From assembly GCA_002429455.1 (NCBI GenBank), contig DIZU01000036.1, positions 1,568 to 8,714 on the forward strand: a stretch of 7,147 nucleotides of DNA. The letters are read 5' to 3'. Shown here in pieces: positions 1-5,812 of this stretch. A program made the position numbers and the translations under genes. Numbering within the stretch: position 1 is the stretch's first letter; every line of letters starts with the position of its first letter. A model generated the notes under the pieces. The model did not search any database. It had not been told where the DNA came from and worked only from the letters and a program-made list of their open reading frames with translations. The stretch comes from Methylotenera sp. UBA6020. GTDB taxonomy: Bacteria; Pseudomonadota; Gammaproteobacteria; Burkholderiales; Methylophilaceae.

Positions 1-753
1 GGAAACTTTGCCGGCTCGCTGAGGGATAAGCAGGATACAGGCAATAATTATAAAAATAAGTGTTGCTGATGCAGAGTAACGGCTTAATGCAAGACCACCG
101 GCGTTTAGTGGCTTATCGAGAAAATCACCCACCACAGCTCCAAGGGGGCGAGTAAGGATAAACGCCGCCCAGAAAAGCAGGGTTCTGGATATATTTGTCC
201 AGTAGTAGGTTGCGACTACAACTGCCAGAAGAATGCTGAACACAACTGCCCCGCCACCATAGCCAAGCCCGGCCGTGTCAGCTGTCCAATCACCTAGTGC
301 TGTACCCAATGTTTGGGAAAACATGATGGTTATCCAGTAAAACATTTCTGCTTTCGGAGAACTCACCGTATCCACTGAAACAGAGCCTAGTGATTTATAC
401 CAGATGGCTAAAGATGCTATCAATAGGGTAAACAGTAGAGAGGTGCCACCAGCATAGCCGATCCCAAGAGATCGGTCTGCATAATCCGCCAGCGTCGTGC
501 CTACTGTTGTGGTTGCGATAATGGTTGTCCAGTATAGAAACGGGTGAAAACGCTTCTCCTTGACTTGGGCAACGACTGCGATGAGAAAGACTACGGCAAA
601 AATAGCAGTTCCAACAAGATAGCCCAGGTTCATTGACATGGAGACTGCGTCGCCACCGGTTTCACCTAACGTGGTGGCTACAATTTTCATGATCCAGAAG
701 ATCAAAGTAACCTCTGGAACCTTGCTCAAAGTATGTTTGGTAATATTGTTCAT
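1..753 (-). CDS. Four-repeat DUF347/COG4705 integral membrane protein, C-terminus cut by window edge
   Basis: The reading frame is open for 251 codons from an ATG at 753 to the window edge with no stop, so the C-terminus is missing, probably by only a few residues. The protein has four similar hydrophobic units at about residues 19-63, 74-118, 139-183 and 194-240. Each unit begins with an aromatic-Trp pair (FW, YW, YW, FW) and carries a Gly...Asp signature: G30/D35, G85/D90, G150/D155 and G205/D210. This is the layout of the DUF347 repeat family (COG4705, 'uncharacterized membrane-anchored protein'), whose function I do not know. A GAGAG stretch lies a few bases upstream of the start, and the overlapping upstream ATG runs straight into a stop. 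The gene starts 119 bases after modC ends, so it is probably not part of the mod operon. A link to molybdate is unproven. The family assignment is confident; the function is unknown. Confidence 0.88.
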   Translation of the reverse strand, partial: MNNITKHTLSKVPEVTLIFWIMKIVATTLGETGGDAVSMSMNLGYLVGTAIFAVVFLIAVVAQVKEKRFHPFLYWTTIIATTTVGTTLADYADRSLGIGYAGGTSLLFTLLIASLAIWYKSLGSVSVDTVSSPKAEMFYWITIMFSQTLGTALGDWTADTAGLGYGGGAVVFSILLAVVVATYYWTNISRTLLFWAAFILTRPLGAVVGDFLDKPLNAGGLALSRYSASATLIFIIIACILLIPQRAGKVS

Positions 754-872
754 AAGGCTCTCATTTTTTACTTATGTTGTGATCAATGGCTACTACTGGA
801 AAAATTTTAAATTGTCTGAAACTAGCAGTACTCGGGCTATTTGATGATGATAAGTTTTAAGTAATTATCCAC

Positions 873-1748
873 TCAATCCAGCTTTAGCACCATCGGATTA
901 AAGGCCTTGGAAACCAGCATTACCCGGTCGCCCGGATGCAGGGCGCTGGCTTCATCTTTCATGGCAACCACACGCACAATCTGATTGCCGACCAGCACCG
1001 TTAGCGAGAACAGCACGTCCATGGGTTCGATAGCCAGAATTTCACCGCTAAAGCGGAATTTTCCGCTGGTCTGGCCCACGCTGAATACATCGTTTGGACT
1101 GCCCTGCCGCACGATGCGACCGCCTTCCATCATCATTACACGGCTGGCGAGCTTGTAAACCTCGCCGACATCGTGGCTGACTATGATAGTGGTAATGCCA
1201 AAGTGGCGTTGCAGACGCAGTATTTCATCATGCAATCGCGTGCGCATTTCTGCATCCAGCGCCGAGAATGGTTCATCAAGCAACAGCAGGCTGGGCTCGG
1301 AGGCCAGTGCCCGCGCTAGCGCGACTCGCTGCTTTTGCCCGCCGGACAGTGTCTCTGGCTTGCGCTGCTGTAATTCACCGAGATCCATCAGCGCTAATAG
1401 CTCATCTATACGCTTCTTGTTACGGTCTTTGCGCAGCGCAAATTCCAGGTTGCCACGCACGGTCATATTGGGAAACAGCGCGTAATCCTGAAACATATAA
1501 CCTATGTGCCGTTGTTGCGGGGCAAGGTTGATGCGTGCCGCAGTGTCCAACCAAGTTTCGCCGCTGATGACTATATTGCCTTGTTCCGGCAACTCCAACC
1601 CAGCCAAGCAGCGCAGCAACGTGGTTTTTCCCACGCCGGAAGGGCCAAACAAGGCGATGAATTCGCCCTCTGCAATGTTTAAGCTAGCATCCAACTGGAA
1701 CTCACCATTTGTGCCATGCAGGCGCATGTTAATGGTTGCCCGGATCAT
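873..1748 (-). CDS. modC: Molybdate ABC transporter ATP-binding protein ModC (short, single TOBE domain)
   Basis: This is the cytoplasmic ATPase that powers molybdate import through ModB. It is 291 residues long and has the full ABC set: Walker A GPSGVGKT at 35-42, Q-loop Gln87 (FQDYALFP), signature LSGGQ at 134-138, Walker B LLLLDEP at 154-160, D-loop SALD at 162-165 and switch His192. The region from about residue 232 to the end looks like one TOBE/Mop-like domain. Classical ModC proteins of about 350 residues carry two Mop halves, so this one is short. The missing oxyanion-binding capacity may be supplied by the separate TOBE protein in the operon (inference). The start codon overlaps the modB stop as ATGA, and AAGG lies seven bases upstream of the ATG, which fixes the start and suggests translational coupling. 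Confusion with a sulfate, iron or putrescine ATPase is possible from the sequence alone, but the modA and modB neighbours make ModC the clear choice. Confidence 0.93.
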   Translation of the reverse strand: MIRATINMRLHGTNGEFQLDASLNIAEGEFIALFGPSGVGKTTLLRCLAGLELPEQGNIVISGETWLDTAARINLAPQQRHIGYMFQDYALFPNMTVRGNLEFALRKDRNKKRIDELLALMDLGELQQRKPETLSGGQKQRVALARALASEPSLLLLDEPFSALDAEMRTRLHDEILRLQRHFGITTIIVSHDVGEVYKLASRVMMMEGGRIVRQGSPNDVFSVGQTSGKFRFSGEILAIEPMDVLFSLTVLVGNQIVRVVAMKDEASALHPGDRVMLVSKAFNPMVLKLD

Positions 1749-2410
1749 TTTAACGCCTTGCGGTTCACGAAATACACCAGCAGCAAGATCAGGAACGACA
1801 GGCAGAACAGCACCGCGGCGTAGAAGTTGGCTGCGGCATAATTGAGCGCTTCGACTTCGTCATAAATGGCAATCGATGCCACACGGGTTTCATTGGGCAG
1901 GTTGCCGCCTATCATCAATACCACGCCGAATTCGCCCACGGTATGGGCGAAGGCCAGCACGGTACCGGACAGTAATGCGGGTTTAATATTGGGCAACAGC
2001 ACGTGCATAAAAGTCTGCCAGTTGGACTTGCCCAGCACACGCGCCGCATCGGTGAGTGAACGCGGCAGATTCTGGAAAGCCGCCTGTACCGGATGCACCA
2101 GAAAAGGGAAACTGAATATCACCGAGGCGACCACCAACCCCTCGAAGCTGAACGCCAGCCGCAGTCCGGCCACGCGATCCAACCACTGGCCGAACCAGTG
2201 TTCGGGGCTGAAGGCCAGCAACAGGTAAAAGCCCAGCACCGAAGGTGGTAACACCAGTGGCATGCTGACCAGTGCCTCGATAGCAGGCTTGAAACGCATA
2301 CGCGTATTGGCGAGCCACCAGGCAAACGGCACGCCGATGCAGAGCAAGATAGCCGTCGTTACCGACGCCAGCTTGAAAGTGAGTAGTAATGGTTGCCAAT
2401 CAACGGTCAT
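1745..2410 (-). CDS. modB: Molybdate ABC transporter permease ModB
   Basis: This is the inner-membrane channel subunit, expected to work as a homodimer with two ModC subunits. It is 221 residues long, the usual size for ModB. Hydrophobic segments lie at about residues 8-32, 47-67, 87-107, 146-168 and 195-216, matching the five-helix ModB fold. The MPLVLPPSVLGFYLL stretch at 50-64 is typical of molybdate permeases. The cytoplasmic EAA coupling loop, which docks on the ATPase, spans about 121-141 with the core DAARVLGKS and a LLP end, and it is followed by the conserved HTVGEFG segment. The start ATG lies inside the end of the TOBE gene (11-base overlap), with an AGG five bases upstream. The 3' end overlaps modC by four bases. 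These overlaps place it firmly in one polycistronic message. The sequence shows no defect. Confidence 0.95.
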   Translation of the reverse strand: MTVDWQPLLLTFKLASVTTAILLCIGVPFAWWLANTRMRFKPAIEALVSMPLVLPPSVLGFYLLLAFSPEHWFGQWLDRVAGLRLAFSFEGLVVASVIFSFPFLVHPVQAAFQNLPRSLTDAARVLGKSNWQTFMHVLLPNIKPALLSGTVLAFAHTVGEFGVVLMIGGNLPNETRVASIAIYDEVEALNYAAANFYAAVLFCLSFLILLLVYFVNRKALK

Positions 2411-2813
2411 GATGGCCTGCCATCAGTGCGATTTCATTGGCCTTGATCAGCGCTTCTATCGCGTCACCGGCAGCCAGTTGCATGCGATCTATACTACGGG
2501 TGGTGATGACGCTCATCAGCGGTTGACCGGCATAATCGAGCGTCACGGCACTGAGGATGTTACCGCGCTCTATGCTGCTGATGGTGACAGGAATACGGTT
2601 GCGCAAGCTGATGAGGCCACCGAGGTTTTTCGCCAATGAAACTTCAGTTTCCTTGAACAGCAGCGTGACCTTGCTGCCCACCTTGAGATACTCCGCGGTC
2701 TCCGGCGTTTCCAGCAGCGTCGCGGTAAATACATCGTCGCCAACAGTTACGTCAACCAGAGACATATGGCTGTTGCTGTCAATGGCGGCAATTTGTCCCT
2801 TCAATCTGTTCAC
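2400..2813 (-). CDS. Two-domain TOBE (molbindin-like) protein within the mod operon
   Basis: This is a 137-residue soluble protein without signal peptide or membrane segment. It appears to be two TOBE/Mop-type domains in tandem, about residues 3-66 and 70-132. The second begins with SLRNRIP, a degenerate form of the SARN motif that opens canonical Mop domains, and the first lacks the motif. Each unit contains the beta-rich pattern ending in a (V/I)xALxKxxEI-type strand. Molbindins such as Azotobacter ModG have this two-Mop layout and bind molybdate or tungstate oxyanions between subunits, serving storage or homeostasis. By inference this protein buffers incoming molybdate or supplies ModC with the second regulatory domain it lacks. 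The start is GTG, overlapping the modA stop as GTGA, a coupling arrangement that supports this start. The 3' end overlaps modB by 11 bases. The family is fairly sure, but the oxyanion specificity is not. Confidence 0.82.
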   Translation of the reverse strand: MNRLKGQIAAIDSNSHMSLVDVTVGDDVFTATLLETPETAEYLKVGSKVTLLFKETEVSLAKNLGGLISLRNRIPVTISSIERGNILSAVTLDYAGQPLMSVITTRSIDRMQLAAGDAIEALIKANEIALMAGHHDR

Positions 2814-3586
2814 GGTGCCTTGTGTCCATTTTCCGCGTATCCATTTTTGGCAAAAATTTCACGGGCTTTGGCCGAGAGCACGAAGCCATAAAACTTGCGG
2901 GCGGCTTCGCCATTAACTTCCGAGCCATGCTTGAGGATTACGATACCCTGTGCTATCGGCTCGTAGCTTTCCGCCGGCACTTCCACCCACTTGCCCTTGC
3001 CTGCCATCTCCGGTGCCACGACGATGGATTTGGCACTAAAACCGACATCCGCCGCCTTGCTGTCTACGTACTGGCTGACCTGGGTAATGCTCTCGCCGTA
3101 AACCAGCTTGGGCTCTACCGCAGCACGTACCTTGTAATAATCCAGCACTTTTAGCGTCTGGCGGCCGAATGGCGCCAGCCTCGGGTTGGCAATCGCGATC
3201 TTGCCCACACTGGCGTCCGCCAGTACAGCCACGCCTTTGCTCAGGTCAATATTCTTTTGCGTCCATAACACTAGCAGGCCATAAGCGTAGGGTTTGGGCG
3301 GCGTGGTGGCATAGCCGTCTTTATACAAGCCTTCCGGAAACTCCATATCTGCTGACAGAAATACGTCGAATGGCGCGCCGTTACGCACTTGCGTGGCGAT
3401 CTTGCCAGAGGCGTTAAGCACGCTTTGCGTCTCAATGCCGGTTTCTTTCTTGAATTCGGCAGCAAGATCGTCAAACACATACTTGAGGTTGGCCGCGATT
3501 GCCACTGTGAGCGGTGCTGCCTGCGCCAGTGTGCTAGCCAGCAGCAGGCCAATGGCGGCCAATATTTTGATACTATTGATATTCAT
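2810..3586 (-). CDS. modA: Periplasmic molybdate-binding protein ModA
   Basis: This is the solute-binding subunit that captures molybdate (or tungstate) in the periplasm and delivers it to ModB. With the start chosen here it has 258 residues. The first 23 form a Sec signal peptide: Lys7, a hydrophobic core from 8 to 20, and an AQA cleavage site. The mature protein begins APLTVAIAANLKYVF. Family hallmarks follow: SGK at 60-62 in the first ligand loop, FDVFLSAD at 73-80, NPRLAPFGR at 134-142 and GESITQV at 164-170. The Ser/Asn-type loop at AANLK replaces the AASL found in E. coli ModA. The frame extends eight codons upstream to 3610, but AAAGGA at a nine-base spacing precedes the ATG at 3586, and no comparable site precedes 3610. 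The gene is first in the operon and overlaps the TOBE gene by four bases. Confidence 0.93.
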   Translation of the reverse strand: MNINSIKILAAIGLLLASTLAQAAPLTVAIAANLKYVFDDLAAEFKKETGIETQSVLNASGKIATQVRNGAPFDVFLSADMEFPEGLYKDGYATTPPKPYAYGLLVLWTQKNIDLSKGVAVLADASVGKIAIANPRLAPFGRQTLKVLDYYKVRAAVEPKLVYGESITQVSQYVDSKAADVGFSAKSIVVAPEMAGKGKWVEVPAESYEPIAQGIVILKHGSEVNGEAARKFYGFVLSAKAREIFAKNGYAENGHKAP

Positions 3587-3595
3587 TGCAATATA

Positions 3596-3601
3596 TCCTT
3601 T
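3596..3601 (-). promoter_or_regulatory. Ribosome binding site that decides the modA start
   Basis: AAAGGA on the minus strand lies nine bases upstream of the ATG at 3586. The alternative ATG codons at 3610, 3607 and 3604 lie before or next to this element, and 3610 has no purine-rich site at a suitable distance. Starting at 3586 also gives a conventional signal peptide without eight extra residues (MMMKGYIA). Confidence 0.7.
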
Positions 3602-3639
3602 CATCATCATGCCATAGCTTAGAATAAAATTTGCAAATG

Positions 3640-3660
3640 GGTGATTATGATGTGTTCACC
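3640..3660. repeat. Inverted repeat over the modA promoter, possible operator
   Basis: Five-base perfect arms, GGTGA (3640-3644) and TCACC (3656-3660), are separated by 11 bases, about two helical turns from end to end. The repeat lies across the -10 and spacer of the predicted modA promoter, where a repressor would block polymerase. It does not resemble a ModE box. Arms this short can arise by chance, so the call is tentative. Confidence 0.25.
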
Positions 3661-3672
3661 TACCATTGTCAT
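3644..3672 (-). promoter_or_regulatory. Predicted sigma70-type promoter for the modA operon
   Basis: On the minus strand, ATGACA (3672-3667, 5 of 6 matches to TTGACA) is separated by exactly 17 bases from CATAAT (3649-3644, 5 of 6 matches to TATAAT). Transcription would start near 3637, about 50 bases before the modA start codon. An inverted repeat overlaps its -10 and spacer. The call rests on sequence match only. Confidence 0.55.
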
Positions 3673-3717
3673 CAATACCGCGCGCTCATGGACTGCTTGA
3701 GCAACAAGTTTTAAGTC

Positions 3718-4737
3718 TTAAAACGGAAGTCGTGCGGTTAGTAGCAAACCGTTGTTGACGGTTTTGAACGAGCTAACTGTCTGTTGATATCCAGCACCTA
3801 TTGCTAAATTAAGTCGATCATACAAATGGAACCGGCCTAAATTAAATCCAGTCGTAATTACAGTTTGGGTTTTTCCGGCGTTAATGCCTTCATTAAAATG
3901 GATAACATTCGTTTCAATTTCAGGCCATATTTTACCTATGTGAGCTTGAAATGTTGTATTCCACATAATAGGCTCTCCAGTTTTCTGCTGGTTACCATCG
4001 GCATAGCTAATAGCTAAAGTACTTTGTATATCAAAACCCTGTTCACGAGTACCCCAGCCCTTGCCAGCAGCAATAGTTGATGTAAGCACGGTGTGTCCCG
4101 TTGTAAAATTTGCGCTGCCTGTAGGGACTGTCAGTCCTAAAAAGCCAGTGACAATATAATTCCCATTTTCTTCATTTGCTGAAATAAATCGATATTTTAG
4201 TAATAAAGATGCGTCAGCAAATCCTTCCTTATCTTCCTTACTGCTTGTCTCTTTCACATATCCCGGAACACCAAGTATCAGCTCAGTATTTTCACTGGTA
4301 ATGAGTTCCAAACCCTTATTTAAACCATAGTTTTCCAAACTGACACCTTTGGGTTTGTTCTGCCAAAGTTGGTCATACCGATATTCTTGCTCAAGTCTCG
4401 GTGTGACAGTAGCCAGCGGCGTCATCCAGTGCGGTTGATTTTCTTTTACTCTGTCAGAACGCTCAAACCATTCATTAAGATTTTGAGGCATGTGGCTTTG
4501 GCTGGTACTGGTATCAGTTGAGATTGTATTGCCGTCATTAGCTAAGACAACTTGCGGATAAAATGCAAATGGCGAAGCTGCTAAGGTAAGGGCAACTGCC
4601 GATAAAAACTGAATTGCATAAGGGCGGTTTTCCTTAATGTTCACTTGACTAATAACTGTTTGAGTATCTGGAGTATTCTGCTGATAGGAATTTTTATATG
4701 ACATATTCCCATTATTTGTTTTTGTGATTAATTTCAT
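3718..4737 (-). CDS. Predicted outer-membrane beta-barrel protein (transporter/porin-like) between modE and modA
   Basis: This is a 339-residue exported protein that I assign only to a broad class. A hydrophobic segment at about 41-60, followed by a small-residue site near VLA66, looks like a signal peptide. The mature part alternates polar and hydrophobic residues in strand-like blocks rich in Gly, Tyr and Thr, and it ends in RLPF. A C-terminal Phe is the usual signal for beta-barrel insertion into the outer membrane. The pattern resembles the 'MetA-pathway phenol degradation-like' barrel family (PF13557), but I am not certain. A polar, Asn/Gln-rich stretch of about 40 residues precedes the hydrophobic core, which is unusually long. 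A GTG at 4644 would give a conventional leader but has no ribosome binding site, whereas AAGGA lies eight bases upstream of the ATG at 4737. The gene is visibly more AT-rich than modABC. A ModE-like box just upstream suggests molybdate control. The substrate is unknown. Confidence 0.75.
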   Translation of the reverse strand: MKLITKTNNGNMSYKNSYQQNTPDTQTVISQVNIKENRPYAIQFLSAVALTLAASPFAFYPQVVLANDGNTISTDTSTSQSHMPQNLNEWFERSDRVKENQPHWMTPLATVTPRLEQEYRYDQLWQNKPKGVSLENYGLNKGLELITSENTELILGVPGYVKETSSKEDKEGFADASLLLKYRFISANEENGNYIVTGFLGLTVPTGSANFTTGHTVLTSTIAAGKGWGTREQGFDIQSTLAISYADGNQQKTGEPIMWNTTFQAHIGKIWPEIETNVIHFNEGINAGKTQTVITTGFNLGRFHLYDRLNLAIGAGYQQTVSSFKTVNNGLLLTARLPF

Positions 4738-4765
4738 TTCATGATTCCTTTTTTAAAAATATAAA

Positions 4766-4789
4766 CGCGATAAAGTAAACTACATAACG
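4766..4789. promoter_or_regulatory. Candidate ModE box upstream of the outer-membrane protein gene
   Basis: Two nine-base halves, cgcgataaa and tacataacg, are separated by six bases (gtaaac), the same geometry as the box upstream of modE. The right half matches the known ModE half-site pattern (TAYATAACG type) closely. The left half is degenerate, and the two arms agree at five of nine positions. The box lies 29 bases upstream of the ATG at 4737, where it would overlap a promoter or transcription start. Weak -10-like sequences (TTTATC, TATATT) are nearby but none is compelling. Confidence 0.45.
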
Positions 4790-4835
4790 ACAAGCAAAAA
4801 CGACCACTAAAGGCATCTTTTAATACGACTATTGC

Positions 4836-5645
4836 TTAATCGGTAACCCCCATAATGACGCTGCTGGCCTTGAATACTGCACAGACCTCAACGCCCACCG
4901 CCAGATCCAGGTTAGCCACACTGTCATTGGTGATTACCACGCTAACCGTGTTACCGCCATCCAGTTGCAGCACCACCTCGGCATTCACATTGCCCTGTGT
5001 GATGCGTGACACTTTGCCGATAAGCTGGTTACGTGCGCTGACTTTACTGGCGGCATCGGGTATGGTGAGAATGATCCAGCTTGCCTTGACTAGTGCCCAT
5101 GCCTCGTCACCTATTTTGAGGCCGAGGTTATCCAGCCCGCCGTGAGTGATGACGGAATGGATTTTGTCGCCGCCGGTGAGTGTCAGTTCTACCTCCACAT
5201 TGACCGGTCCTAGCTTGATGGCAGTGATTTTGCCGAAGAATTGATTACGGGCGCTGGTTTTCACGGATAACTTCCTGATCATTTGATAAACATTATCGAA
5301 ATCTTCAATGCCTGCGCTGGCAGCTTGCATAAAGCGCTGGTGCTCGCGCAGCAAAGCCCGGTAGGTGTCGACTATACGGACACCTGTTGTGGTGAGTTGC
5401 GTGCCACCGCCGCCCTTGCCGCCGGTCATAGTCACCACTAACGGTTCGCCGAACATGCCGTTCATGGCGTCTACCGCATCCCACGCGCCTTTATAGCTCA
5501 AGCCAACGCCCTTGGCTGCCTTTGTAATTGAGCCGTACTCGCCTATTTTTCCCAGCAAGGCAATGCGCTTGTCACTCAATAGATTCTGCGCGTCACGACC
5601 CAGCGACAAGGAGCCAGTTACTTTCAGTTCATTAGATCCAGCCAT
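4836..5645 (-). CDS. modE: Molybdate-responsive transcriptional regulator ModE
   Basis: This is the cytoplasmic sensor that binds molybdate or tungstate and then DNA, classically repressing modABC and activating molybdoenzyme genes. At 269 residues it is full length. The N-terminal winged helix-turn-helix spans about 25-90 and contains GSITKAAKGVGLSYKGAW (38-55) with the recognition helix, then the glycine-rich wing TGGKGGGGTQLT (74-85), both hallmarks of ModE. A helical dimerisation linker follows at about 90-125. Two tandem Mop/TOBE domains start at the SARNQ motifs at 131-135 and 203-207, and each continues into the NVEVEL/NAEVVL and VKASW/FKASS strands seen in oxyanion-binding domains. 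The start ATG has GGTGGA a few bases upstream. The gene is followed 98 bases later by the outer-membrane gene. A palindromic ModE box lies just upstream, implying autoregulation. Confidence 0.95.
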   Translation of the reverse strand: MAGSNELKVTGSLSLGRDAQNLLSDKRIALLGKIGEYGSITKAAKGVGLSYKGAWDAVDAMNGMFGEPLVVTMTGGKGGGGTQLTTTGVRIVDTYRALLREHQRFMQAASAGIEDFDNVYQMIRKLSVKTSARNQFFGKITAIKLGPVNVEVELTLTGGDKIHSVITHGGLDNLGLKIGDEAWALVKASWIILTIPDAASKVSARNQLIGKVSRITQGNVNAEVVLQLDGGNTVSVVITNDSVANLDLAVGVEVCAVFKASSVIMGVTD

Positions 5646-5662
5646 TTACTATCCACCAATTC

Positions 5663-5686
5663 CGTAATATAGACAGGTATATATCG
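5663..5686. promoter_or_regulatory. ModE operator upstream of modE
   Basis: The palindrome consists of cgtaatata, six bases (gacagg) and tatatatcg. The two nine-base arms match at seven of nine positions and carry the CG...TATA / TATA...CG signature of ModE boxes. It lies 17 bases upstream of the modE ATG, just downstream of an extended -10-like element, where bound ModE would block transcription. The site is seen directly; binding by ModE is inferred from family knowledge. Confidence 0.72.
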
Positions 5687-5695
5687 ACATGCGGA

Positions 5696-5704
5696 AATAT
5701 AGCA
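5696..5704 (-). promoter_or_regulatory. Extended -10-like element for modE
   Basis: The minus strand reads TGC followed by TATATT, matching the extended -10 form (TG-N-TATAAT) with one mismatch. No good -35 stands at the normal distance, which is common for extended -10 promoters. Transcription would begin near 5689, placing the ModE box at the first transcribed bases. The nearby TTGGCA is too close to act as its -35. Confidence 0.4.
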
Positions 5705-5711
5705 GATCGCA

Positions 5712-5723
5712 TGCCAAATGGCA
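5712..5723. repeat. Short palindrome TGCCA-AA-TGGCA upstream of modE
   Basis: Two perfect five-base arms surround two bases. The element lies just upstream of the extended -10-like element, at about -22 to -34 from the inferred start, where an activator or a second repressor could bind. It could also be chance. It is too short and lacks the T-run needed for a terminator. Confidence 0.25.
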
Positions 5724-5741
5724 CGGGATTATTGAATACCA

Positions 5742-5769
5742 AGCCTATAAACGATAATGTTATTAGGCT
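5742..5769 (-). terminator. Imperfect hairpin after the 417-residue gene, weak terminator candidate
   Basis: AGCCTA (5742-5747) pairs with TAGGCT (5764-5769). After two mismatched pairs, a further three to four pairs close on an ATAA-type loop. The hairpin lies about 45 bases past the stop of the upstream gene. No clear T-run follows on the minus strand, so intrinsic termination is doubtful. It may instead be an mRNA-stabilising hairpin or have no function. Confidence 0.25.
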
Positions 5770-5812
5770 CTTGCATAGTTACTTGATAGACATGCCCATT
5801 TACAGGTTTCGA

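Noticed and set aside
638..844. A plus-strand open frame of 68 codons over the start of the DUF347 gene and the following gap.
   Set aside because: It is mostly antisense to a clear family member, has no good ribosome binding site and no recognisable protein features.
1183..3622. Numerous plus-strand and alternate-frame open frames over modA, modB and modC.
   Set aside because: They are shadows of well-supported minus-strand genes in GC-rich sequence, and their translations lack domain-like features.
852..3716. The 11-mer aagttttaagt occurs at 852-862 and 3706-3716, at both ends of the modABC block, like possible element borders.
   Set aside because: Several identical 11-base pairs are expected by chance in 7 kb. 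There are no extended matches, no target duplications and no mobility gene.
3685..3717. TGCT-TG-AGCA element after the barrel gene as a terminator.
   Set aside because: The stem is four bases with a two-base loop, too small to form a terminator hairpin, and no T-run follows on the minus strand.
4787..4829. Three ACGAC words at 4787, 4800 and 4825 between modE and the barrel gene.
   Set aside because: Spacing is irregular (13 and 25 bases) and the word is short. No iteron or operator pattern is supported.
4800..4835. Possible intrinsic terminator after modE.
   Set aside because: I could not find a stable stem followed by a T-run; the T-rich bases there are not preceded by a proper inverted repeat.
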